A DNA stretch of 64,000 nt from Ornithinibacillus salinisoli (GCF_042682545.1 NZ_JBHUHQ010000009.1), one strand, 5' to 3'. Counted from the stretch's first letter, positions 41,925-51,135 are shown. Notes: generated from the sequence alone by a model not told the origin. Numbers and translations: made by a program.

Positions 41925-43442
41925 TTATTTTTCATCAGAAATTGGAAAATGTAACGTTTCATCCACTTTCACTTTATAAAGTAGGTTTTCAATCTTGATA
42001 TCTACAACTTTGGATGCATAGATAAAGTCTTTCTCAAGAAGAATGTTAAAACGATTACCTGAATCACTTCCACGTGGTCCAAATACTGCCGGATCCCCGT
42101 TCTCATTTACCCCCGATAATAAAAGAGGGCGATCGGTGTCAGGATCATTAATAGCCGGTACTGTTGGCCGTCGCGCATGAAGTGTCATCATCTGATCTTC
42201 GGCATGTGGTTCATATTGAATCGTTAACACAATCCCGGTTGACGCGTATGTCAGTTGTTCTAAATAGATATTTGTATCCTTTATTTCCCCAATTTTTTCG
42301 TGTGGGGTCTCTTCGTACCTAACTTTTGAATCAGATATTTTCTCGATATAATCAGAAACATCTAATGAAAATTCAAAAGATTCATTTCCTGTTAATATGA
42401 TACTATCAATATTTACATCCATCTCTTTCGGTATGGTGTTAAAAGCAGGTAAAGATAGAGTGAAAGAATTGGGATCAGGATAGGATGCTATTCCTCCAAA
42501 GTTTACATTCTCGTTCTCTAGTTGGTCGGAAAATGATCCACTTAAACTATTTAATTGATATTCATCTGATGTATGGAGCGATCCATATATATAATTTTGA
42601 TGGACACCAATATCTATTTGATCGAAATTTAATGTAATATACTCATTACTAATTTCTTGATCAATAGTAGTTGAAATAATTTTTTCTTTTTCCTTATCAT
42701 AATCAATTGGAATCTCAACATTTGGTATTTTTATAAAATCATTAAACATATAAACCGTTAAATCCGTACTAACCAGGTGCTTAATTTCATTCAACCGCTC
42801 CAGCTCATTGTTTAATATGCTATTTGTACTTGTGTGATGATAAAAACGCCCATTATATATGACTCCTTCTAAAGGATCGCTAGTAGAATTATCCATAGGC
42901 TGTTTCGGGAAAGCCTCATCGTCAGCGCGGTTTACCCAAATATTGCTAATTGTTGGAGCAGTTGGATACCCTGTTAATGTACTAGGATCAGGTAAACTGA
43001 TGCTGTAAAAAATATCCATCCCGTTAGAATTATACCAAACCTTTTCAATATGAAGGTTAGAATCATCGCTTATGGTGAATAATTTATCTACTTTTGAAGT
43101 AAGACCTAATTCTTCCGCTCGTTTTAAGCCAGGAGCTGTCTTTAGATAATATTCTTCCACCTCTTCCCAGGTATCTACCGTTACTACTCCCTCGCCAAAG
43201 TCATACTCCGCTTGTTTAACGTGATCCGCTGTTGAAAGAGGTGAAGAGTCTCCTTGTAACAGCTGTACACCAATGATTAGAACACAAATTAATAAGGCAG
43301 AAGTTACTAGTTGTGGAATCCAATGTTTTTTAACTTGCTTCGAGTGATCCATATTATTGAAAAATCGATCTTTATCCTTTCGTGTATAATGATTATCTTT
43401 ACCAAGAAATTCATCGAAATCCTTTTTAGATAGCTTACTCAT
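41925..43442 (-). CDS. membrane anti-sigma-like protein (DUF4179 type)
   Basis: 505 aa. A basic cytoplasmic N-terminus of about 40 residues, a single membrane helix (about 43-63), then a long extracytoplasmic region of about 440 residues rich in beta-strand and acidic segments. It overlaps the sigma factor gene by 8 nt, so it is its partner. Proteins with this layout bind the sigma factor through the N-terminus and sense an external stress. There is no zinc-finger (HXXXCXXC) ASD motif in the N-terminus, so it is not a classical ZAS anti-sigma. The signal is unknown. Confidence 0.72.
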   Translation of the reverse strand: MSKLSKKDFDEFLGKDNHYTRKDKDRFFNNMDHSKQVKKHWIPQLVTSALLICVLIIGVQLLQGDSSPLSTADHVKQAEYDFGEGVVTVDTWEEVEEYYLKTAPGLKRAEELGLTSKVDKLFTISDDSNLHIEKVWYNSNGMDIFYSISLPDPSTLTGYPTAPTISNIWVNRADDEAFPKQPMDNSTSDPLEGVIYNGRFYHHTSTNSILNNELERLNEIKHLVSTDLTVYMFNDFIKIPNVEIPIDYDKEKEKIISTTIDQEISNEYITLNFDQIDIGVHQNYIYGSLHTSDEYQLNSLSGSFSDQLENENVNFGGIASYPDPNSFTLSLPAFNTIPKEMDVNIDSIILTGNESFEFSLDVSDYIEKISDSKVRYEETPHEKIGEIKDTNIYLEQLTYASTGIVLTIQYEPHAEDQMMTLHARRPTVPAINDPDTDRPLLLSGVNENGDPAVFGPRGSDSGNRFNILLEKDFIYASKVVDIKIENLLYKVKVDETLHFPISDEK

Positions 43443-43983
43443 GGAGAAATTCCTCCTTTAACGTTACTTTCAATTTTTCCTTTGCTCGCATAATGCGGGT
43501 TTTTACGGTCGAAGGATTGACTTTTAAAAGCTCGCTGATTTCCTGGATGCTAAATTCCTTATAATATTGTAATATCAACACTTCTCGGTACTTTACTGGA
43601 AGTTTCATCATATTTTCAATGACAGTTCTCTTTTGTTCATCTACAATAAAAGATTTTTCCGGTGTATGTTCATCAGACTTTTCCAAAGCTTGGTCTTTCC
43701 AGCTAGCGAATCTATGAATAGGAGAACGTAGATAATCTTTACATTTATTGGCCGTTATTTGGTATAGCCAATTTTTAAGTGTTGAACGCTCCTGAAACGT
43801 ATCTAATTTCCGATAAACCGTAATCATTACTTCTTGAAATATGTCATCTGCTTGGGTTCTGTTTTTGACATAGAAAAATATAAAACGTTTAAGACTTTCC
43901 CCATATTCCTCCATAATCCATTCAATGGCATCTTCTCTGCTTACGGAATGAATGGAGGTGGTGGGTTCTACCATTTCATTCAT
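43435..43983 (-). CDS. ECF-type RNA polymerase sigma factor
   Basis: 182 aa from ATG 43983, which follows AGAGGTGG; the longer frame from 44058 lacks an SD. Region 2 is AIEWIMEEYGESLKRFIFFYVKNRTQADDIFQEVMI (read in parts, residues about 17-52), and region 4 is LPVKYREVLILQYYKEFSI followed by EISELLKVNPSTVKTRIMRAKEKL. It directs transcription of an extracytoplasmic-stress regulon together with the co-transcribed membrane protein. The -35/-10 of its own promoter could not be identified with confidence. Confidence 0.87.
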   Translation of the reverse strand: MNEMVEPTTSIHSVSREDAIEWIMEEYGESLKRFIFFYVKNRTQADDIFQEVMITVYRKLDTFQERSTLKNWLYQITANKCKDYLRSPIHRFASWKDQALEKSDEHTPEKSFIVDEQKRTVIENMMKLPVKYREVLILQYYKEFSIQEISELLKVNPSTVKTRIMRAKEKLKVTLKEEFLHE

Positions 43984-44050
43984 ACATCCACCTCTTTTGA
44001 ACTTGCTATTACAATCGATTGTATTATTAAAGACGATGAAGCACAAAAAA

Positions 44051-44080
44051 AGTCCCAAAATTTTTAAAAATTTTGGGACT
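44051..44080 (-). terminator. terminator of the HTH-repeat protein gene
   Basis: A perfect 30-nt palindrome: AGTCCCAAAATTTTT followed by its own reverse complement. On the minus strand a TTTTTTT tail follows. It also sits just upstream of the sigma factor gene. Confidence 0.88.
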
Positions 44081-44090
44081 ACATTTTATT

Positions 44091-45158
44091 TTATCGAGTT
44101 TTTTCAAATAACGTAACCAGTGTATCCTTATCCATAAATGGTGCTAGGCTTACAACTACATTTGGGTCCAGCTCTTCTAAATTAGCTTTTTCAATAATGG
44201 ATTTGAGTGTATCTTTACCTAGAAATGGAGCAAGTGCGATCAAGGATTGATCATCTAAATCGACTGATATTGCTAATTTCCCTAGCGTATTTTCACTCAT
44301 AAATGGTGCTAATGCTGTAAGATTTTTTTTGGTCAATTGGGTAATTTCAACCTTTTCCACTAATTCATCAAGAAAAGATTGGCCCAAAAATGGAACGATA
44401 GCTACGAGTTTTTCACTAGAAAGAATCTTTTCGTCCGCATGTAGGATTAAATTGTGCAATACTTCTCTTTTTACAAAAGGAGCTAACCCAACTAATAACT
44501 CCCACCTTATATCTTCTATATTCTCTTCTTCAATTAATTTATTAATATAATCATCTAAAAATGGGGCAATGCGAGTGATATGTTTCAGACTCAGCGTTTC
44601 TTTTTGATCTTTTACTAAGTTGTACAAAGATTCGCTATGAATAAATGGTGCTATGGCTAGCGTGTGTTCCATCGTTAGACTGTCATCGTTTTTTATTTTA
44701 TGGAGTAACTTGTCTAATGAATCATTATCTAAAAAAGGAGCAAGTATAGCCATGTGTTCAAACGTAAATGTCTGATCGTTAATATTATTTGTAATCTTAC
44801 TAAGCGTACTCGATTTCAATACCGGAGCGATGGAAAGAAGTCCATCAACATCAGCTTCACCTTCATTTAATAAATCTGCTGCTTCCTTTGGTTCATCGTG
44901 GGCTACTTTTTGAACAACCTTACCAATATTTCTAAAATGACCATCATTTTTACCACCGTTTAGAATATCGTCGACAGAAGTATCATATAGTTCAGCAAGT
45001 GTTAAGAGGGTACCAATATCAGGAATAGAGTCACCTCTTTCCCACTTTGATACTGCTTGGTGGCTGACATTGAGTTGTTCAGCAAGCTCTACTTGTGTCA
45101 AATCCTTCTCTTTTCTTTGTTTAGAAATGTACGATCCGATTAATTGACTGTTTAACAT
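44091..45158 (-). CDS. HTH (Xre) protein with nine APFL-type helical repeats
   Basis: 355 aa. Residues about 6-62 form an Xre/Cro helix-turn-helix (LTQVELAEQLNVSHQAVSKW). From residue about 105 there are nine units of 26-32 residues, each centred on LxxIAPFLxxxxLxxL: IAPVLKSSTL, LAPFLDNDSL, IAPFIHSESL, IAPFLDDYI, LAPFVKREVL, IVPFLGQSFL, LAPFMSENTL, LAPFLGKDTL, LAPFMDKDTL. The regularity suggests a helical-repeat solenoid (HEAT-like) used for protein binding. It is transcribed alone, upstream of the sigma/anti-sigma genes. The regulated genes and ligand are unknown. Confidence 0.83.
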   Translation of the reverse strand: MLNSQLIGSYISKQRKEKDLTQVELAEQLNVSHQAVSKWERGDSIPDIGTLLTLAELYDTSVDDILNGGKNDGHFRNIGKVVQKVAHDEPKEAADLLNEGEADVDGLLSIAPVLKSSTLSKITNNINDQTFTFEHMAILAPFLDNDSLDKLLHKIKNDDSLTMEHTLAIAPFIHSESLYNLVKDQKETLSLKHITRIAPFLDDYINKLIEEENIEDIRWELLVGLAPFVKREVLHNLILHADEKILSSEKLVAIVPFLGQSFLDELVEKVEITQLTKKNLTALAPFMSENTLGKLAISVDLDDQSLIALAPFLGKDTLKSIIEKANLEELDPNVVVSLAPFMDKDTLVTLFEKTR

Positions 45159-45293
45159 ATTGTCACTCCCTAGATTAAAAAGTAAACAGCGCGCCCTGTT
45201 CTATTCAAAGCATAGCACAGCAGTGAAAATTCGCCTATCAACCAATAGTTGAATTGGCTATGTTGCTGTTCAACTGGGAGTAGAATTTAAAGA

Positions 45294-45316
45294 AGCCCCT
45301 CTTGATTAGAAGGGCT
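45294..45316 (-). terminator. terminator of the CAP-domain gene
   Basis: AGCCCCTCT/AGAAGGGCT (one mismatch) with loop TGATT; on the minus strand TTCTTTAAATT follows. Confidence 0.7.
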
Positions 45317-45323
45317 ACCGTAG

Positions 45324-46094
45324 TTATTTACGAATAAACATCTGTGTCCAATTATTACCTTGATCTTCAAAACCAACACCAATGTGTGTAAAGCCACCAT
45401 TTAAAATGTTTTCCCGATGTCCTTCACTATTCATCCACGCTTGGACAACTTCTTCTGGGGAACGCTGACCAGCTGCAATATTTTCACCTGCAGAACGGTA
45501 GTCAATACCGAACTGTGCCATCATATCAAATGGTGATCCATATGTTGGGCTATTATGTGAAAAATAATCGTTTTCCTGCATATCCACTGACTTCATTCTA
45601 GCAACTCTACTTAGCTCATTATCGATTTGTAAGTCATTGAGACCGGCATTTCTTCTTTCTTGATTTGTTAATTCAACTACAGTTCGTTCAAATTCATTTA
45701 AGTTATGTCCTTGACCTTGCTGAGCATCTCCTGCTCCTGGTTCATCTGGTGTTTCCGTTCTCGGAACTTGTTGTTCTTGTGGTGGCTGATCCCCTTGCCC
45801 TTGGTTTGGTTGTTGTGGAATCGGCGGGTATTGCTGTTGGCGTTGCTGATTACCTTCGCCGGAATGCATGCCAATGTCACGGAGGTTATTACCATACCCT
45901 TGACCTTGTTGACCTGGACGTTGCGTTTGGGAATAATCCTCATCAGGTGAATTTGTACTTATACTTGAGATATTTCCATTATCACCACCGTTTTGGTCAT
46001 TCGTTGCATCATTATTGGCACATGCCGTTAATACTAATCCAAAAATTATCAGCAATAATGGAATAAAAAGTTGTTTTGTTTTTTGCATATTCAT
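45324..46094 (-). CDS. CAP/SCP-domain lipoprotein, YkwD-like
   Basis: 256 aa. A lipoprotein signal with lipobox LTAC (Cys25), a Gln-, Pro-, Gly-rich linker of about 100 residues (repeats of QQ, PQQP, GQG), then a CAP domain (about 133-256): ELTNQERRNAGLNDLQID, MQENDYFSHNSP with the domain His, and AGENIAAGQRSPEEVVQAW with NSEGHRENILN. Bacterial CAP proteins are secreted and poorly understood. An alternative ATG two codons in (MQKTK) is plausible. Related YkwD is a cell-surface protein in B. subtilis. Single gene. Confidence 0.87.
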   Translation of the reverse strand: MNMQKTKQLFIPLLLIIFGLVLTACANNDATNDQNGGDNGNISSISTNSPDEDYSQTQRPGQQGQGYGNNLRDIGMHSGEGNQQRQQQYPPIPQQPNQGQGDQPPQEQQVPRTETPDEPGAGDAQQGQGHNLNEFERTVVELTNQERRNAGLNDLQIDNELSRVARMKSVDMQENDYFSHNSPTYGSPFDMMAQFGIDYRSAGENIAAGQRSPEEVVQAWMNSEGHRENILNGGFTHIGVGFEDQGNNWTQMFIRK

Positions 46095-46234
46095 AAACTC
46101 CTTTAATTTTTATCTTAGTTTTTCGTTTTGTGGAGAAAATATTTATGAAGATGTAAAAATCGGAAAGGATATCGAAGGCATGTCAGAGAAAAAATGGTAA
46201 AATAATAGTAAATAAAATCGGTAGGGGGGATCCG

Positions 46235-46909
46235 ATGAATACGATACTAGTAGTGGATGATGATCCACATATTCGAAAGCTTATTCGCTTATATCTTGAA
46301 AATAGCATGTACGATGTCCTGGAAGCAGAAGATGGACAAGAAGCATTGGATTTGCTCGAACATCAACACGTTGATCTTGCCATTGTTGATGTGATGATGC
46401 CTAAAATAGATGGTTATGAACTTACTGAGGATATTCGATCCTTTCTTGATATTCCAATTCTGATGGTAACAGCAAAAGGGGAGTCTCAGGATAAAGTAAA
46501 AGGATTTCGTGCTGGTACAGATGATTATGTCGTAAAGCCCTTTGATCCTGTAGAGTTAACGCTACGTGTGGAGGCGTTATTAAAACGATATAATATTCGT
46601 TCTGATAAAACACTTCACTTGGGAGCTATCACTATTGACTTAGATAGGCTAATCGTTGAGTCTCCTGATAATACCGTTGTTAATTTAAAAAAGAAAGAAT
46701 GTGAAGTGTTATTTGTGTTAGCAAATTCACCTGGCAAAATTTTCACTCGTAACCAACTGATTGAAAAAGTTTGGGGCTATGATTATGAAGGAGATGAGAG
46801 AACGGTGGACGTTCATATCAAACGGTTAAGGGAACAGTTATCACCGTTTCCAAAGCTTATCATTACTACAGTAAGAGGATTAGGGTACCGGTTGGAGGAA
46901 GTTGATTGA
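46235..46909 (+). CDS. OmpR-family response regulator
   Basis: 224 aa. Receiver domain with DDD (8-10), phosphoacceptor Asp52 in LAIVDVMMP and Lys in VVKPFDP; winged-helix DNA-binding domain with RTVDVHIKRLREQL and TTVRGLGYRLE. The stop overlaps the TTG start of the kinase by 3 nt. SD TAGGGGGGATCC precedes the ATG. Regulon unknown. Confidence 0.92.
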   Translation: MNTILVVDDDPHIRKLIRLYLENSMYDVLEAEDGQEALDLLEHQHVDLAIVDVMMPKIDGYELTEDIRSFLDIPILMVTAKGESQDKVKGFRAGTDDYVVKPFDPVELTLRVEALLKRYNIRSDKTLHLGAITIDLDRLIVESPDNTVVNLKKKECEVLFVLANSPGKIFTRNQLIEKVWGYDYEGDERTVDVHIKRLREQLSPFPKLIITTVRGLGYRLEEVD

Positions 46910-48267
46910 TTAAAAAAAGTTTATACTTAAAGATTGTAGGTACATTTATAAGTGTTGTTTTAATTAGTATTGTTGTTTCGTATTTCATAACCCCATTTTC
47001 CTTTCAACAAGAAGATATTTTTCAAGAAGAGATTTCTAAAATCACCTCGGGAGTTGCTGATCTAGTGGAAATAACTAGACCAGAAAACATTCCGTACTTA
47101 GTGGATACGTTCGACGATATTAATTTTGATGTGTTAATTGCAGATGAATCATCAGTCTTTTATGCATCGCAAAACGCTCCCATGAATATTACGGATAGTA
47201 CGATTAAAAGTATAATTAATAAATCCAATCGGGAACCTCAAATGTTAAAGCATGGTAGGGATCCGGTACGGACAGTTGGAGTACCAATTACACTAGCAGG
47301 AAAGCCATATGCTTTAATCATCCAAATTGATTATGAAGATGAATTTGATGATTTACAGCAGGGGATATTTATTTCCTTGCTATTAGTACTATTGGTAGGG
47401 AGTTTATTAATCCTATTGGCTTCTCGCTATTTAGTAAATCCCATTAGGAAATTAACGATTGCTGCGAAAAAAGTAGCTACAGGAGATTTTGCCGTTCGAG
47501 TTAAAAAGAAACGTAACAGAAATTTAGATGAAGTTGGAGAATTAATTACGAGCTTTAACCACATGGCTTCAGAATTAGAAAAGCTTGACCAGATGCGTGA
47601 CGATTTCGTTAGTAATGTATCCCATGAAATTCAGTCACCATTAACATCAATTAAAGGATTTACCAAAGCATTAAGAGATGATGTCATACCAATCGAAAAC
47701 CAAAAAGAATATTTAGATATTATTCATCAGGAGATAGAAAGGTTATCAAGGCTCAGTGACAATTTACTACGAATTGCATCACTTGATTCAGAGCATCACC
47801 CATATAACCCATCATCTTATCGTTTGGATGAACAATTGCGAAATTCTGTTCTTACTACAGAGCCACAATGGCAAAGGAAAAAATTACAAATCATATTAGA
47901 GGTTGAGCCAGTAGAGATATATGCAGATGAGGATTTGATGGAACATGTTTGGTTAAATCTTATAACGAATGCGATCCGTTATACCCCGGAGTCCGGGGAG
48001 ATTAACATTTCTCTGAATATTACAGAGGACGAAATAAAAGTACTTGTTAAAGATAACGGCATTGGGATTCCACAAGAAGCGATTCCCAACCTTTTCGGCA
48101 GGTTTTATAAGGTGGATCAATCTAGAAATCGGTCTGTAGAAGGAAATGGCCTCGGATTATCTATAGTTAAAAAAATCCTATCTATTCATAACTTCAATAT
48201 TCGGGTTGATAGTAAGGAAGGTATTGGTTCTACTTTTACGGTCATCATTCCAACGCAAACCAAGTGA
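46906..48267 (+). CDS. sensor histidine kinase
   Basis: 453 aa, start TTG 46906 with GGAGG 7 nt upstream inside the regulator gene. Layout: N-terminal helix (about 7-27), extracytoplasmic sensor domain of about 125 residues, second helix (about 152-172), HAMP (about 175-230), HisKA with the phosphoacceptor in FVSNVSHEIQSPLTSI, and the ATP-binding domain with NAIRYTP (N), DNGIGIP (G1) and GNGLGLS (G2). Works with the adjacent regulator; the stimulus is unknown. Confidence 0.92.
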   Translation: MIKKSLYLKIVGTFISVVLISIVVSYFITPFSFQQEDIFQEEISKITSGVADLVEITRPENIPYLVDTFDDINFDVLIADESSVFYASQNAPMNITDSTIKSIINKSNREPQMLKHGRDPVRTVGVPITLAGKPYALIIQIDYEDEFDDLQQGIFISLLLVLLVGSLLILLASRYLVNPIRKLTIAAKKVATGDFAVRVKKKRNRNLDEVGELITSFNHMASELEKLDQMRDDFVSNVSHEIQSPLTSIKGFTKALRDDVIPIENQKEYLDIIHQEIERLSRLSDNLLRIASLDSEHHPYNPSSYRLDEQLRNSVLTTEPQWQRKKLQIILEVEPVEIYADEDLMEHVWLNLITNAIRYTPESGEINISLNITEDEIKVLVKDNGIGIPQEAIPNLFGRFYKVDQSRNRSVEGNGLGLSIVKKILSIHNFNIRVDSKEGIGSTFTVIIPTQTK

Positions 48268-48302
48268 TAGGAACTGCTGGGAAAAAAGTGTTTTAGGCAA
48301 AG

Positions 48303-48356
48303 AAAAATCTAAACTGATTCAAAATTCAATTAGAATTTGAATTAGTTTGGATTTTT
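48303..48356 (+). terminator. terminator of the two-component system
   Basis: Long stem from AAAAATCTAAACTGATTC to GAATTAGTTTGGATTTTT with minor wobbles, tail TTTTT. Confidence 0.87.
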
Positions 48357-48434
48357 CTCTTGGAGTGATTTCGTAACGCAGTAACTTTGAATCTTCTCTC
48401 CCGCTCTTATTCAATCGAGAGCTACAAAGCAGTT

Positions 48435-48532
48435 CCAGCACAAGTGCGACATCTGTTCAAGCTCCTTTAGGTCGCTTTTGCGGTGACTACTTTGTCGTGG
48501 CAAGGTATCAGCTTTTTGTGCTTGAACACTGG
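48435..48532. other. non-coding segment with inverted repeats
   Basis: Higher GC than its surroundings, no open frame of useful length. CCAG (48435-48438) with CTGG (48529-48532), and TGTTCAAGC (48454-48462) with GCTTGAACA (48520-48528), form nested pairs; the middle has GGTCGCTTTTGCGGTGAC, also partly self-complementary. It might be a structured RNA or an interspersed repeat. There is no evidence of a promoter. Confidence 0.4.
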
Positions 48533-48649
48533 TTGAAGAAACAGTTGGATAACAAGCCTTGGTGTAGTCCATTATTTGACTTGACTTATGTTTAGGAGAC
48601 GGGTGAATAGGAGGGAATATTCGGACATGGGGAATATTAAAAATTAAAT

Positions 48650-48778
48650 CTACTTCTCTTTCTTTTTCTTTATTAATTTGTAACCTCCAAATATCCCTCC
48701 ACCCATAATTGAAGCCAGTACTAATATATAAATAATTACATTAAGCATCATCGTTCCGGTATCAATGGGTTGTATCAT
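48650..48778 (-). CDS. small membrane protein, 42 aa
   Basis: From ATG 48778 after GAGAGGTGATC; a longer frame from 48832 lacks an SD. One hydrophobic segment (about 11-30, containing GGGIFGGY) and a strongly basic tail LIKKKKEK, the pattern of a single-span small protein. No family recognised. The 13-nt sequence AAATCTACTTCTC, which begins in its stop codon region, recurs at 48837-48849. Confidence 0.55.
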   Translation of the reverse strand: MIQPIDTGTMMLNVIIYILVLASIMGGGIFGGYKLIKKKKEK

Positions 48779-48851
48779 TTTTAGATCACCTCTCTTTTTA
48801 AAATAAAGAAATAGTGCCCTATATTTCTTCAAAATAAAATCTACTTCTCAA

Positions 48852-49037
48852 TCACTCCACTAGATAAAGGTGTACCACTGGGTCATAATCATAACAATAA
48901 TTCTTTAGCACTTGATCCCCATCGAATAGAAATTTGGGCTTTCGCATTATTAAGCCAACTATAGTACAAATTTCAACTATATATAATGAAGCAAAGTCTG
49001 TTGATTCATAAGTAATTTTGTCTGTTTTATTAATATC
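48852..49037 (-). pseudogene. start-less open frame, 61 codons, probable gene remnant
   Basis: Minus-strand frame reading ITYESTDFASLYIVEICTIV, GLIMRKPKFLFDGDQVLKNY and CYDYDPVVHLYLVE before TGA at 48852. It is closed upstream by TAA codons from 49038. An ATG with GAGGT in front at about 49069 (plus coordinates) opens another frame of only a few codons, so a frameshifted gene is possible. Composition looks protein-like, but the family is not recognised. Confidence 0.3.
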
Positions 49038-49269
49038 TTATTACTTTTAATACGTTCTCAGATACCTCATTATTACCTCTTTTTTTGTATTTATATTAAA
49101 GATATATGGTTTTGGTACTTTTTTCAAATATTTTAATCTTGCAAAAATAATCATTCTGCTTTTTCTTCATAAGAATAGTTAATTTGGAAAATATTCATTC
49201 ACTGTGTCCGATAATTATACTTACATCAGTTCGGACCACAGAAACCTGTGTCCCTATAGAAAGAAAAAT

Positions 49270-49304
49270 AGTGGGCAGAATCATCAGTGATGACTTTACC
49301 CACT
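49270..49304. other. hairpin and simple repeat in the gap before yugP
   Basis: AGTGGG/CCCACT encloses TCATC-AG-TGATGA, a nested hairpin followed on the plus strand by a T-rich stretch (TGTTTTTTAG, 49317-49326). Further along, GTATAT is repeated about four times at 49439-49463. The 799-nt gap 48833-49631 otherwise contains only the start-less frame at 48852-49037; no gene is supported in 49040-49631. Confidence 0.4.
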
Positions 49305-49631
49305 AAATCTTAGCGTGTTTTTTAGTTCATATTCAGTTCATATTTGTTTTGTATACTGAATTTACACCACCACTCTAGTCTTTTTATAAAGCTAGTTTAA
49401 ATTTCTGAAAAGAAGTGCAACCAATCGTATGTATGAAACGTATATGTATATGTATATGTATAGGTAAGTATTCTTGTACTTTCTCAAGAGTGGTAATACA
49501 AGGTGTAAAAGCAAGGTTATGAAGTGGATCATGACAAAAAAATGAATGAAGTGATGTATAGATAGGTAATACTTGTTAGAAATGGAATAAGAACGATTAT
49601 CCTTGTTTACCAGTTACAGGAGGAATGCAGG

Positions 49632-50318
49632 TTGTTTTTTCATCCAATGGATTTTTTAATCATCATTGCTTTTATATTAGCAATGTGGGCACAGTCAAGA
49701 GTAAAGGGAAGTTTTCAACAGGGTGCAAAAATACAAGCATCATCACAAATAACTGGAGTTGAAGTAGCACGAAAAATATTGGATAGCGAAGGGTTGTCCA
49801 ATGTGAAAATTGAGTTATCTCGTCGTGGAGCCCTTTCTGATCACTATGACCCTTCAGCGAAAACAGTTCGATTATCAGAACCAGTATATAGAGGAAGTTC
49901 GCTTGCCTCATTAGCTGTTGCTGCCCATGAAGTAGGTCATGCCATTCAGCATGCAAATCACTATTCCATGTTAGTGCTGCGCCATCGGATGTTCCCTGTG
50001 GCAAACTTAGGTTCAAAAATTGCGCCTTTTTTATTAATAGCAGGACTTTTATTAGATCAGTCTGGAGTAAACTTAATAGGATTTGGCATTTTACTTTTTG
50101 CAGCAGCCGTTCTTTTTCAAGTCGTAACCTTGCCAGTAGAATATAATGCTAGTAGCCGGGCAAAGACAAAATTGCTTGAGTTAGGGATGATTACGAACCA
50201 GGAAGAGAGAGGCGTTGGAAAAGTATTAAACGCAGCTGCCTTAACCTATCTCGCTAGTACATTGATTGCAGTTTTACAACTAGTAAAATTTATTATGATT
50301 TTTAACAATAGACGTTAA
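49632..50318 (+). CDS. yugP: zinc metallopeptidase, YugP family
   Basis: 228 aa membrane protease. Helices at about 8-21, 132-146 and 150-175 surround the HExxH motif AAHEVGHAIQH (His99, Glu100, His103). TTG 49632 has CAGGAGG 8 nt upstream; an internal ATG at 49647 is an alternative. The family is the predicted neutral zinc metallopeptidase with unknown substrate. It is followed 27 nt later by the alarmone synthetase gene, so the two may be co-transcribed. Confidence 0.88.
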   Translation: MFFHPMDFLIIIAFILAMWAQSRVKGSFQQGAKIQASSQITGVEVARKILDSEGLSNVKIELSRRGALSDHYDPSAKTVRLSEPVYRGSSLASLAVAAHEVGHAIQHANHYSMLVLRHRMFPVANLGSKIAPFLLIAGLLLDQSGVNLIGFGILLFAAAVLFQVVTLPVEYNASSRAKTKLLELGMITNQEERGVGKVLNAAALTYLASTLIAVLQLVKFIMIFNNRR

Positions 50319-50345
50319 GCTTGTCTGTGAAAAGGAGAATGCATC

Positions 50346-51095
50346 ATGGAAAAGCATACACCAAATGATATTGAACAGCAGACCAAAACATTAAAAACTG
50401 ATTTAATTCGATTTATGATGTCTTATAAATTTGCTTTACAAGAAGTAAATACAAAAATAGATGTTTTAAAACAAGAATTCCAATATATTCACGATTACAA
50501 TCCAATTGAGCATGTGAAGTCACGTGTGAAATCACCAGAAAGTATTTTGAAAAAAGTTCAACGTAAGGGGTACGATCTTTCATTACCATGTGTAAGAGAG
50601 AATATCCGTGATATAGCAGGAATTCGGATCACGTGCTCGTTTATTTCCGATATCTATGAAATTAGCAATATGCTACAACAGCAAAAAGATATCACAGTTG
50701 TCGCGTGTAAGGATTATATTAAACGTCCAAAGCCAAATGGCTACCGAAGTTTACATTTAATTATACAAATCCCAATATTTATGTCTGACCGTGTAGACCA
50801 TGTCTATGTGGAAATTCAAATCCGTACAATTGCCATGGATTTTTGGGCTAGCCTAGAGCATAAAATTTACTATAAATATAAGAAAGAAGTTCCAGCAGAA
50901 ATGTTAGATGAGCTAAAAGAGGCAGCTAACACGGCAACACAACTTGATAAGAAGATGGAGAGTATTCATAAAGAAATAAGTGAGCTAAAAGAAACTGACC
51001 AGGATGAAGAAGACTTTCAAGGATTCTCGATTTACAATCAAAAGTTCCGTCTCCCTTATGAATTTTTAAATGCAAATGCTTTAAGTGAAAGGTGA
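50346..51095 (+). CDS. ywaC: small alarmone synthetase (GTP pyrophosphokinase), YwaC/RelP-like
   Basis: 249 aa single-domain RelA/SpoT synthetase. Nucleotide and catalytic blocks are present: NPIEHVKSRVKSPESILKK (about 51-69), RENIRDIAGIRITCSFISD (about 83-101), DYIKRPKPNGYRSLHLI (about 121-137), VYVEIQIRTIAMDFWASLEHKIYYKY (in parts, about 156-181). No hydrolase domain, so it only makes (p)ppGpp. The sequence is closer to YwaC/RelP than to YjbM/RelQ, and about 40 residues longer than both; the extra C-terminal tail (ETDQDEEDFQGF) is acidic. SD AAAGGAG upstream. Confidence 0.9.
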   Translation: MEKHTPNDIEQQTKTLKTDLIRFMMSYKFALQEVNTKIDVLKQEFQYIHDYNPIEHVKSRVKSPESILKKVQRKGYDLSLPCVRENIRDIAGIRITCSFISDIYEISNMLQQQKDITVVACKDYIKRPKPNGYRSLHLIIQIPIFMSDRVDHVYVEIQIRTIAMDFWASLEHKIYYKYKKEVPAEMLDELKEAANTATQLDKKMESIHKEISELKETDQDEEDFQGFSIYNQKFRLPYEFLNANALSER

Positions 51096-51135
51096 AGGGG
51101 TTTAGTAACTAATTAATGGAAGGAAGGGAATTTAA

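Noticed and set aside
45665..46066. Plus-strand open frames opposite the CAP-domain lipoprotein
   Set aside because: Leu/Val-rich shadows of the Gln-rich linker on the minus strand.
49439..49463. GTATAT short repeat as a mobile-element or origin feature
   Set aside because: Only about four copies with no associated structure; recorded as a simple repeat.
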